Positions 1 to 5,381 of a DNA stretch of 5,909 bases are shown one piece after another; within the stretch, counting starts at the first letter, position 1, and each line of letters opens with the position of its first letter. The position numbers and the translations under genes were made by a program. The notes under the pieces are model-generated. The model searched no databases, had not been told where the DNA came from, and saw only the letters and a program-made list of their open reading frames with translations. The DNA lies in assembly GCA_016180765.1 (NCBI GenBank), contig JACPAP010000178.1, positions 1 through 5,909 of the forward strand, given 5' to 3'. Source of the DNA: Gemmatimonadota bacterium (lineage in GTDB: Bacteria; Gemmatimonadota; Gemmatimonadetes; Gemmatimonadales; GWC2-71-9).

Positions 1-236
1 ACGAAGAGGCGATCAAGGCCATCACGCTCTACCCGGCGCAGATCCTGGGCGTCGCGGACCGGCTGGGCACCATCGAGCCGGGCAAGGTCGCCAACTTGAT
101 CGTGACGGACGGCGACCCCTTGATGATCCAGACGGCTTACAAACACGTGATCATCAACGGGAGCGAGGTCAGCCTGGATAACCGGCACCTGGAGCTGTAC
201 CAGAAGTACCGGTCACGGCCAAAGACCGGGCGGTAA
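1..236 (+). CDS. Amidohydrolase family protein, C-terminal fragment (5' end outside window)
   Basis: Reading from base 3, an open frame of 77 codons ends at TAA 234-236; the start lies upstream of the window. Visible motifs are the closing elements of the amidohydrolase superfamily: T-x-x-P-A-x-x-L-G (ITLYPAQILGVADRLG), then G-T-I-E-P-G-K-V-A-N-L-I-V and D-G-D-P-L, then V-I-I-N-G. This is the return of the chain into the small beta-sandwich domain that flanks the metal-dependent TIM barrel. The best family match from memory is the imidazolonepropionase-like or prolidase-like amidohydrolases, many of which are exported in Gemmatimonadota and Acidobacteriota. The metal-binding histidines lie upstream, so substrate and metal cannot be judged. 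Usual members have more than 400 residues, so only the last fifth or so is present. The tail after the sandwich (ELYQKYRSRPKTGR) is basic. The next gene converges on it after 38 bases. Confidence 0.85.
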   Translation, partial: EEAIKAITLYPAQILGVADRLGTIEPGKVANLIVTDGDPLMIQTAYKHVIINGSEVSLDNRHLELYQKYRSRPKTGR

Positions 237-249
237 CGGGAGCGGGCAC

Positions 250-275
250 GGGCTCGTGAACCGGGCGACGAGCCT
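250..275. terminator. Inverted repeat between convergent genes, possible bidirectional terminator
   Basis: Seven-base arms GGCTCGT (251-257) and ACGAGCC (268-274) pair perfectly around a 10-base loop, with a further G-U pair (250/275) on the plus strand. The hairpin lies just after the amidohydrolase stop (236) and touches the last base of the leftward CotH-like gene, so it could end transcripts from both sides. There is no T-run on either side, so it is not a canonical intrinsic terminator. It may only stabilise mRNA 3' ends. Confidence 0.4.
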
Positions 276-1366
276 CACCCCCGACACGTCGCGCCGAATG
301 CTTTTGCGATCGTCCTGGGATCGTTGATCCTGTGGTAGAACTCGTCGAAGTACTTGAGAGTTTGCTCCACGATCTTCGGCCCTAGGTGCGCCTGTTCCCG
401 GTACAGCGCGTAGATCGCCTCACGCCGTTGATTAAACAGCCCGAACACCTGTGGGAGGTATCCGGCCGACGCACAGAAACCACGGTACACGCGGTCGCGG
501 ACCGTGCGGATGCCCAGGTTTCTGTCCTGAGGGCGGAAGAGACCATCGGCGTATCGGGTGTAGACGGCGCCGGTGACGTCGAAGTCGTAGGGGACCGAAA
601 AGACCGGGCCGGCCTGGGTGCCAACGGGCTGCGTATTGTGACAGCATTCGTCTTCGTCCGGCGCCACGCCGAACGCGGACCAGTCCGGGTTGCCGATCAG
701 GTACTGGAAGACTCCGACCAACGCCAGGTACTCAGGATCCGCCATCACCCGAGGAATCGCGGGGACCGCCAGTGCCTGCCAGCCGTTCCGCGCCGCCATC
801 ATTTCGTCGCCCTCGATCAGGAACCCGTAGCGAGTGACAGTGTCGCGCTTCGCATCGGTGTCCACGTAGGTGATGCGGGCCAGCCGCACCCTGAAGCTCA
901 GATCGGTGAGCAGATTGAGCACCCGATAGACCAGGTATTCCTGTACCACGTACTGCTCGTACTCTGACCGGTCGTCCTGGCAATGGCTCACCAGCTTGAC
1001 CTTGTCCTGGCCCCGGAAGACGGTGGCCTCGGCCTGTTGCCTGGGGAAATCCAGCCGAAGGGGTGGGAACTGGCAGATCCGCCGGCTCAGGCGCGTCTTG
1101 CCGCGGGTGCGGATGTCCACGCCGAGCGAGACCTGACCCTCGCGCTGGTGGTCTACCACCTTCCCGCGGTACTCCTCGCTGTTTTGACCGCGCTCCCTGA
1201 AGATCGTGGCGAGCGGCGCCTCGACGGTGAGGGTGAGGGTCCCGTGGCTGGCGAAGAGTGGTGCCGAGGCAGCGGCTCGTCGCACGGAGTCGGGGACTGC
1301 GACTTGCGCCAGGACGACCCAGGGCCAGACCACGGTGAGCGCCATCCCGCTGGCTGCTGCGCGCAC
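275..1366 (-). CDS. Exported hypothetical protein with CotH-kinase-like motifs
   Basis: I know no characterised homologue. Numbering below is from the ATG at 1465, the longest possible start. The motif order recalls CotH-type secreted kinase-fold proteins: R-T-R-G at 119-122, a DKVKL strand at 154-158, a helix-rich stretch at 168-190 (YEQYVVQEYLVYRVL), GFLIEGDE near 214-221, G-N-P-D-W-S at 258-263, H-N at 276-277 and V-P-Y-D-F-D at 291-296. N259/D261 and D294/D296 could be catalytic and metal-binding residues. That is inference from motif spacing. A hydrophobic stretch at 41-53 looks like a signal peptide. I prefer GTG 1366 as the start (363 residues): GGAAGGG lies four bases upstream (1371-1377) and the signal peptide then sits at the N-terminus. 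The ATG at 1465 would overlap the preceding gene by 26 bases, add 33 unremarkable residues and has no clear ribosome site. It is the last gene of the leftward cluster. Confidence 0.8.
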   Translation of the reverse strand: MRAAASGMALTVVWPWVVLAQVAVPDSVRRAAASAPLFASHGTLTLTVEAPLATIFRERGQNSEEYRGKVVDHQREGQVSLGVDIRTRGKTRLSRRICQFPPLRLDFPRQQAEATVFRGQDKVKLVSHCQDDRSEYEQYVVQEYLVYRVLNLLTDLSFRVRLARITYVDTDAKRDTVTRYGFLIEGDEMMAARNGWQALAVPAIPRVMADPEYLALVGVFQYLIGNPDWSAFGVAPDEDECCHNTQPVGTQAGPVFSVPYDFDVTGAVYTRYADGLFRPQDRNLGIRTVRDRVYRGFCASAGYLPQVFGLFNQRREAIYALYREQAHLGPKIVEQTLKYFDEFYHRINDPRTIAKAFGATCRG

Positions 1367-1439
1367 GCTGCCCTTCCGGCGGCCCAACCAGCCAATCTTG
1401 GGATTGCCGGCGCTGTGCCGCAACGACCAGAATCGCTGC

Positions 1440-2345
1440 TCAGCGACGCCAGGAGTCGAGGACATCCAAGCCAGCGCTATTGGTGAGCCGCACCAGACCG
1501 GTCCCGTCGGCCGTTATGATGTAGATCTCGTCATCGCCGTTGCGGTCGCTGGTGAACCCGATCCGCCGTCCATCGGGAGACCACATCGGAAACCGATCCT
1601 TCGCGGGATCATGCGTCAGTTGCGTCTCGCTCATGCCATCCGCGTCGATCACGTAGATGTCCGCATTGCCGTCGCGATATGCGTGAAATGCCATCCTGGA
1701 GCCGTCCGGCGACCACGCCGCCCTCCCTTCGAGAGCGCTGTTATTCGTGAGCCGGACGACGTCGGTCCCTTCCGACCGCATGACGTAGATCTCCGTGTTC
1801 CCGTCGCGCCCGGAAGTGAATGCGATGCTCGAACCGTCGGGCGACCAAGTACCGTGGATGTCATCCCCGGGGCTCCAGGTCAGTCGGGTCGGGTTGGCTC
1901 CGTCTGCCCGCATGACGTACAGCTCCAGATTACCGTCCCGATTGGAGGTGAACAGGATCCGCGAGCCGTCCGGCGACCAGCGGGGAAAACCGTCAGCCGC
2001 CACATTGTCTGTGAGCTGCCGCAGCCCCCGCCCGTTGACCAGCATAACCCATATCTCGTAATCGCCGCCGCGGTTCGACATGAACGCGATCCTCAATCCA
2101 TCAGGGGACCAATCGGCGCTCTGATCGACGGCGGGGTCCCCGGTCAGGCGTCTCAGCGCGGTGCCATCGGCGTCCATGGTATAGATATCGAAATTCCCCT
2201 CCCTCCCCGACGTGAACAACATGAGGCTTTCGCCGGCCACGAAAGACGTGTCCGGCATGGGCGAAGTAGAGTCACCGCCCCCACACGAGCTCGCCGCCAG
2301 GACGAGTGCGAGGGACCGGATGGCCACACTTCGGACCCGCTGCAC
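1440..2345 (-). CDS. TolB-like PD40 six-bladed beta-propeller lipoprotein
   Basis: A protein of 301 residues: a short signal peptide, a lipobox-like A-S-S-C with Cys21 as the lipidation site, a flexible GGGDSTSP linker, then six repeats that fill residues 36-299. Each repeat has the PD40/WD40-like pattern: hydrophobic-x-F-T-S-x-R-D-G-N, then E-I-Y-V-M, then D-G, then R-L-T, then W-S-P-D-G. The conserved Trp falls at 79, 123, 167, 211, 255 and 299, exactly 44 residues apart. TolB proper has an additional N-terminal alpha/beta domain; that domain is absent, so this is not the Tol-Pal component. It is probably a surface or periplasmic binding scaffold; the ligand is unknown. The start is GTG 2343-2345, sharing one base with the TAG of the preceding gene (TAGTG), which suggests translational coupling. 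A possible AAGGA site at 2358-2362 lies rather far away (12 bases). A second GTG at codon 7 would also give a workable signal peptide. Confidence 0.9.
   Translation of the reverse strand: MQRVRSVAIRSLALVLAASSCGGGDSTSPMPDTSFVAGESLMLFTSGREGNFDIYTMDADGTALRRLTGDPAVDQSADWSPDGLRIAFMSNRGGDYEIWVMLVNGRGLRQLTDNVAADGFPRWSPDGSRILFTSNRDGNLELYVMRADGANPTRLTWSPGDDIHGTWSPDGSSIAFTSGRDGNTEIYVMRSEGTDVVRLTNNSALEGRAAWSPDGSRMAFHAYRDGNADIYVIDADGMSETQLTHDPAKDRFPMWSPDGRRIGFTSDRNGDDEIYIITADGTGLVRLTNSAGLDVLDSWRR
1449..2240 (-). repeat. Six tandem 132-base coding repeats (PD40 blades)
   Basis: The propeller gene holds six direct repeats of exactly 132 bases (44 codons) with no insertion or deletion between units. The most conserved stretch encodes W-S-P-D-G. 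On the plus strand it appears as variants of CCGTCCGGCGACCA, for example near 1700, 1836, 1966 and 2100. The copies have diverged in DNA while keeping the protein pattern, so this is an old, selected array rather than a recent duplication. The sixth unit ends in D-S-W-R-R and lacks S-P-D-G because the protein stops there. Confidence 0.85.
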
Positions 2346-2641
2346 TACGTCGTCCGGTCCTTGCCGGGGCCGCCCGCGCGTCGCGCGGGTGGCTCCCCGG
2401 CGGCGCTGCCCAGGCGGCTTAAGATGTTGATCCCGGTGGCCGCCTCGATCTGCTCGGTGAGCTTGATGACCGCGGCGGGCAGCTGACTGGCCGCGTTCGC
2501 GACCCCCGAGCCCCGATCGCCTGAGTCAATCACCGTCACCTTGCCGATCTCGATCCCCTCGACCGACTTGGTGATCTCCCGCACGATGTCCGGCAGCATG
2601 TTGAGAATGAAAATCCGCTCGGCCTCACCACCCGCCCCCAT
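2345..2641 (-). CDS. Short protein resembling the C-terminal tail of flotillin (SPFH) proteins
   Basis: A protein of 98 residues. Residues 7-75 read like the end of bacterial flotillins: ERIFILNMLPDIVREI, then S-V-E-G-I-E-I-G-K-V-T-V-I-D-S-G (a strand followed by Gly-rich turn), then a helix ending T-G-I-N-I-L-S-R-L. Flotillins are membrane-associated scaffold proteins with an SPFH domain and a long coiled coil before this tail. Both are missing here, and the reading frame is closed just upstream of the ATG at 2641 (in-frame TGA). The last 20 residues (GEPPARRAGGPGKDRTT) are polar and probably disordered. It may be a real small protein that assembles through the tail region, or the surviving end of a truncated flotillin gene. 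No strong ribosome site precedes the ATG. A frame-offset ORF overlaps its start by 17 bases, and its stop overlaps the next start, fitting operon expression. Similarity is judged by eye. Confidence 0.65.
   Translation of the reverse strand: MGAGGEAERIFILNMLPDIVREITKSVEGIEIGKVTVIDSGDRGSGVANAASQLPAAVIKLTEQIEAATGINILSRLGSAAGEPPARRAGGPGKDRTT
2366..2396. other. Strong GC hairpin near the end of the flotillin-tail gene
   Basis: Arms CCCGCGC (2373-2379) and GCGCGGG (2383-2389) pair perfectly around a three-base loop. The stem can extend outward to 2366/2396 with a few wobble or mismatched pairs. It lies within the last codons of the flotillin-tail gene, about 20-50 bases before the GTG of the propeller lipoprotein on the same mRNA, so it could influence translation or processing at that junction. 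GC-rich coding DNA makes such hairpins by chance, so the role is uncertain. Confidence 0.35.
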
Positions 2642-2729
2642 GATACAGCTTGATCATCTGCTCCAGCACCTGGGAAAGGGGCAGCAACCCGCCGCCGAGC
2701 ACCGCGGCGAAGAGATATAACCCCAGCAA
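2625..2729 (-). CDS. Possible 34-residue single-pass membrane peptide
   Basis: After the M28 peptidase stop (2744), an open frame from TTG 2727-2729 to TGA 2625-2627 encodes 34 residues. They begin with a strongly hydrophobic stretch (LLGLYLFAAVLGGGLLPL), followed by an amphipathic segment (SQVLEQMIKLYHGGGW). A TAAGG lies close upstream of the TTG, but with only three bases between them, which is poor spacing. The frame overlaps the flotillin-tail start by 17 bases, offset by one base, and the junction contains a run of five G (complement of 2635-2639). Dropping one G would join the two frames into one protein with an N-terminal membrane segment and the flotillin-like tail. It may therefore be an independent small membrane protein, the real N-terminus of the next gene, or chance. 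No family recognised. Confidence 0.35.
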   Translation of the reverse strand: MLGLYLFAAVLGGGLLPLSQVLEQMIKLYHGGGW

Positions 2730-2743
2730 GCGCCTTACGGACC

Positions 2744-4750
2744 CTAGAACCGCACCACCTGCGCACGCTCCAAGAGCGCCAGGTACTCGGCTACTTCTCG
2801 CACGGAGACCGGCTCGTACCTCCCTGTAAGGAGGTCCCGGATGTCGGAGACGCTCCGGCGGCCGTCCACCAGGTTCAGCGCCTCATAGCACAGCACCTCA
2901 CCATTGGAGCGCCCGGAGAGCGCCGTGCGCAAGTCGGCCGCCGGCCCGAGCACCTCGGCCAGGTGGTCGTAGTTGTAGACCTCGAGCGGCCCGCGCACGT
3001 CCGCGCTCCGCACCGGTACCCGGACATCGCGCTCGCCCGCGGCCGGCACCGGGGGTTGCAGGCGCCGGAGTCGCTCCACCTCGCGCGCTACGGCGGCCGC
3101 GGTCGGCGGCCACAGCGACGCCACCGAGCGCAGGGTCTCAATCCCTTGGGCCAGCGCCTCGCGCTCGAAAAGCAGCCCGTCCCGCGGATCCCCGCCCAGC
3201 GCGGCGCGAGCCCGGGCCCAGGCGGCGCGCTCCTCGGCGCTGGCCCGCGCCAGCACTACCAACCGAGCCGCTTCCGAATCCGGCAACGCCGCCAGGGTCC
3301 ACGCGATGCCGGCACCCATGAACGCCACCCGACCGAGCTTCGTCGCGTCGAGATTCTCCGGTTGATCCTTGTTGGTGTGGATGGTGACGTCGGGCCAGTC
3401 ATGGAAATAGACCGTGGGAATCCGGAATGCGCCGTCCTGGAGCACCTGATGATCGCTCCCCATCTCGATGGCGCGCAGGTCGCCGAGAAACGCCTCCCGC
3501 GAGCCCGGCGGCCACACCAGCCCGTCGTAGGGATCCCCCCCATGCTCGGCGTACCACGCCGAGGTGCTGACTACGTCATGGAACCACGCCTCGGCGATCT
3601 GGTTGGCGATGTGGGGCATCGTCTCCGCGGCCCGCGAGAGATGGAACGTCCCCCGGGTGGTCCCGAGTAGCCCACCTACCATGTCCATGTGAATCCCGGC
3701 CCGCAGCCGCCCGGTCACCTCAGGACGGCTCACCAGGTAGGCCAGGGTGCCCGCGATCTCCGGCGTCCACAGGAACCGAATGGTCCGCCGCGGGGGCGCC
3801 AGCGAACCGTCCGCGATCGCGCGGCGCAGCGCCAGCGCCACCTCCAGAATCGCCGCACTGCCCGACGCGTTGTCGTTGGCGCCGGCCGACTGATGATCCA
3901 GGTGCGCGGTCAACAGGATCTCTTCGTTGACGCGGCCGACGCCGGGAATGGTGGCGGTAACCACGTCGAAGGTGCCGGGAACCATCTTGGCTCGAACCTG
4001 CGCGCGCACCACGATCCGCTCTCCACGGGCCAGCCGCTCCCGCAGCCGTCCCGACTGGCGCTTCGAGAGCATGAACGCGAACCGGTTCTCGAGCTGGTAG
4101 GGCGACAGATGCCCCCAGCGCACCAGGTCACGATCGTCGCCCGACCAGGCGGTGGTCTGGTTGGGGAAATCGGACAGGAAGCCCGCAGCACCCCGCTCCT
4201 CCACGGCCAGGCGGTGGACCGAGGGCAACGACCCGCTGGCGATCACGATCTTCCCAGCCACCTGCTTGCCCTCATAGTCCTCTGGGCCAGTACCGGCGCC
4301 GACGTCCACCAGCTCGGCCGTCACGTCGGCGTTCTGGCTGAAATCGGCGAGGGCTACGGGAAGCTCCGGGAAGGACGCCAGCAGCGTGGGGTTGGGGGAA
4401 ACCTCCTGAAGGCTGGCCGCGACCGGCTGCCACCCGTAGTAGCTGCGGAAGTGGGCATAGCGGGTGGAGCCATCCGCCGGGAACCGCTCGATCACCGCGT
4501 CCTGAACACCCGCCGAGGCCAGGCGTTGTCGAACCAGCTCGGCGGCCGCCGCGAAACCGGGCGAGGCATGTACCCGGTGAAACCGCGCCAGCTCCCGCAC
4601 CGTCTCCAGCGCCGCCACGCCGTCCACGTGCGCGTGGATCGCCGTGCGCACGGCATCCGGCCAGAACGGGATGGCGCGCTCCTGCCCGGGCAGCGATCGA
4701 GCGCCGAGCACGAAAAGGGACATCAGGGCATACCCGGTTCGCAGGTTCAT
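2744..4750 (-). CDS. Exported M28-family zinc metallopeptidase with PA domain and C-terminal winged-helix-like domain
   Basis: A protein of 668 residues. A signal peptide (MNLRTGYALMSLFVLGA, cleavage near residue 22) predicts export. Residues about 140-200 form a protease-associated domain (EDYEGKQVAGKIVIASG, ERGAAGFLSD) inserted before the catalytic half, as in many M28 enzymes. Zinc-site candidates follow in family order: H283 in TAHLDHQ, D293 in GANDNASG, E331 in LWTPEIAGT, D356 in GIHMDMVGG and H458 in TIHTNKD. The usual paired Glu is here Pro-Glu, as I recall from DUF4910-type aminopeptidase-like proteins. M28 enzymes mostly release N-terminal amino acids; the substrate is not deducible. 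Residues about 612-668 (NLVDGRRSVSDIRDLL, then EVAEYLALLERAQVV) look like a small winged-helix or PqqD-like domain. The start is secure: GAGGT (4756-4760) lies five bases before the ATG. It is the first gene of the leftward cluster, divergent from the metalloprotease. Confidence 0.93.
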   Translation of the reverse strand: MNLRTGYALMSLFVLGARSLPGQERAIPFWPDAVRTAIHAHVDGVAALETVRELARFHRVHASPGFAAAAELVRQRLASAGVQDAVIERFPADGSTRYAHFRSYYGWQPVAASLQEVSPNPTLLASFPELPVALADFSQNADVTAELVDVGAGTGPEDYEGKQVAGKIVIASGSLPSVHRLAVEERGAAGFLSDFPNQTTAWSGDDRDLVRWGHLSPYQLENRFAFMLSKRQSGRLRERLARGERIVVRAQVRAKMVPGTFDVVTATIPGVGRVNEEILLTAHLDHQSAGANDNASGSAAILEVALALRRAIADGSLAPPRRTIRFLWTPEIAGTLAYLVSRPEVTGRLRAGIHMDMVGGLLGTTRGTFHLSRAAETMPHIANQIAEAWFHDVVSTSAWYAEHGGDPYDGLVWPPGSREAFLGDLRAIEMGSDHQVLQDGAFRIPTVYFHDWPDVTIHTNKDQPENLDATKLGRVAFMGAGIAWTLAALPDSEAARLVVLARASAEERAAWARARAALGGDPRDGLLFEREALAQGIETLRSVASLWPPTAAAVAREVERLRRLQPPVPAAGERDVRVPVRSADVRGPLEVYNYDHLAEVLGPAADLRTALSGRSNGEVLCYEALNLVDGRRSVSDIRDLLTGRYEPVSVREVAEYLALLERAQVVRF

Positions 4751-4755
4751 GTCAG

Positions 4756-4760
4756 ACCTC
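4756..4760 (-). promoter_or_regulatory. Ribosome binding site of the M28 peptidase
   Basis: GAGGT on the minus strand, five bases before the ATG at 4748-4750. It is one of the clearest Shine-Dalgarno matches in the window and fixes the start of the peptidase. Confidence 0.75.
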
Positions 4761-4814
4761 GGGCAACGGGCATCAACCCAACACCATCACCGGCCATCGC
4801 GTAATGAGAGCAGC

Positions 4815-4830
4815 ACCCATATTATCACCA
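4815..4830. promoter_or_regulatory. AT-rich core of a likely divergent promoter
   Basis: In a 103-base gap between two divergent genes, TATTAT (4820-4825) matches the bacterial -10 box at five of six positions on the plus strand. Its complement gives GATAAT/ATAATA on the minus strand. It is an AT-rich island in otherwise GC-rich DNA. A plus transcript would begin near 4832, leaving about 22 bases of leader before the ATG at 4854. I find no convincing -35 box at the usual spacing on either strand, so sigma-factor type and exact start sites are open. Confidence 0.4.
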
Positions 4831-4837
4831 CCCCCTG

Positions 4838-4849
4838 CGTTCGAGAACG
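4838..4849. promoter_or_regulatory. Short inverted repeat just upstream of the metalloprotease start
   Basis: CGTTC and GAACG flank a two-base centre. The palindrome sits between the predicted -10 box and the ATG at 4854, overlapping where the ribosome site would be; no good Shine-Dalgarno is visible there. It could be an operator half-site pair or a small RNA hairpin. A 12-base palindrome can also occur by chance. Confidence 0.25.
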
Positions 4850-4853
4850 TGAC

Positions 4854-5381
4854 ATGAGATTCAGCGCACGATTGACCGCACTCGCCTTGGCGCTCGGCTT
4901 GGCCAGCTGCAGCCGCTCCGCCGTGGAGCCGGCCCCATCGCCGCAGCCTGTGCGACCCGAGACGCCGGGCCAGCCACGTCCGCAACCCGCCGAGGCCCCG
5001 GCCGCCCAGCAGGGCGATACGGCTCAGCGACCTACTGGCCCGCAGGCCGGCGAGCCCCGCCCCCGCCCGTACAACCGGGTGATCACCAGTGACGCCAAGA
5101 CCCGAGAGGGTTTATTCAAGACGCACCGGATCGGGAGCCGGCTCTATTTCGAAATCCCGCGGAGTGAACTCGGCAAGGAGATGCTGTTGGTGACGCGCGC
5201 GGCGCGGGTCCCGGTCAACCTGGGGTACGGCGGGCAGCAGATGGGGCCCAGCCGGGTGCTCAGGTGGGAGCGTCGCGAGCATCGGGTGCTGCTGCGGACC
5301 GTCGAATATGTGACCGTGGCCGACTCCACCACGCCCATCTACCAGGCCGTGCGACGGCCCGGACAGTGCGGCGGTCATTGA
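4854..5381 (+). CDS. DUF5118/DUF5117 zinc metalloprotease lipoprotein, N-terminal part, frameshifted
   Basis: A frame of 175 codons. The N-terminus is a textbook lipoprotein signal (ARLTALALALGLASC) with lipobox L-A-S-C and Cys19 as the lipidation site. A Pro/Gln-rich linker covers residues about 22-72. Residues 73-115 match the DUF5118 pattern (YNRVITSDAKTREGLFKTHR, then LYFEIPRSELGKEMLLVTRA). The DUF5117 region starts after that (MGPSRVLRWERREHRVLLRT, then YVTVAD, then PIYQAV). The family is a group of large outer-surface zinc metalloproteases, usually above 800 residues. The native frame appears to run to Arg167 (5352-5354). The eight codons after it (RPGQCGGH) do not fit the family and end at TGA 5379-5381, while the family sequence resumes one base offset at 5356. 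An upstream in-frame ATG at 4644 is rejected, because the ATG at 4854 places the lipoprotein signal exactly at the N-terminus. Confidence 0.85.
   Translation: MRFSARLTALALALGLASCSRSAVEPAPSPQPVRPETPGQPRPQPAEAPAAQQGDTAQRPTGPQAGEPRPRPYNRVITSDAKTREGLFKTHRIGSRLYFEIPRSELGKEMLLVTRAARVPVNLGYGGQQMGPSRVLRWERREHRVLLRTVEYVTVADSTTPIYQAVRRPGQCGGH

Noticed and set aside
1449..2240. Tandem repeats as a CRISPR or satellite array
   Set aside because: The 132-base units are in-frame coding repeats of a PD40 propeller with diverged sequence and no spacers.
1440..2345. Naming the propeller gene tolB
   Set aside because: It lacks the TolB N-terminal domain, is a lipoprotein, and has no tol or pal neighbours in the window. 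Only the PD40 propeller is shared.
1206..2486. Long plus-strand open frame of 426 codons
   Set aside because: It is antisense to the PD40 lipoprotein gene. Its apparent repeats (variants of RPHDVDLRI) are the reverse-strand shadow of the propeller blades, and high G+C keeps the frame open. No recognisable domain.
2536..2766. Minus-strand frame of 76 codons spanning the M28/flotillin-tail junction
   Set aside because: It overlaps the real frames on both sides and encodes an Arg/Gly-rich sequence. The other two frames carry the membrane segment and flotillin-like tail.
2963..3670. Plus-strand open frame of 235 codons
   Set aside because: Antisense to the M28 peptidase C-terminal half; composition and lack of motifs mark it as a shadow.
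3689..4804. Plus-strand open frame of 371 codons
   Set aside because: It lies opposite the M28 peptidase, which has a secure ribosome site and catalytic motifs. The translation is rich in Arg, Gly and Pro with no domain, as expected of a GC-rich shadow frame.
4644..4853. Upstream ATG extending the metalloprotease frame by 70 codons
   Set aside because: It would bury the lipoprotein signal peptide inside the protein and overlap the divergent M28 gene. The ATG at 4854 fits the lipobox exactly.
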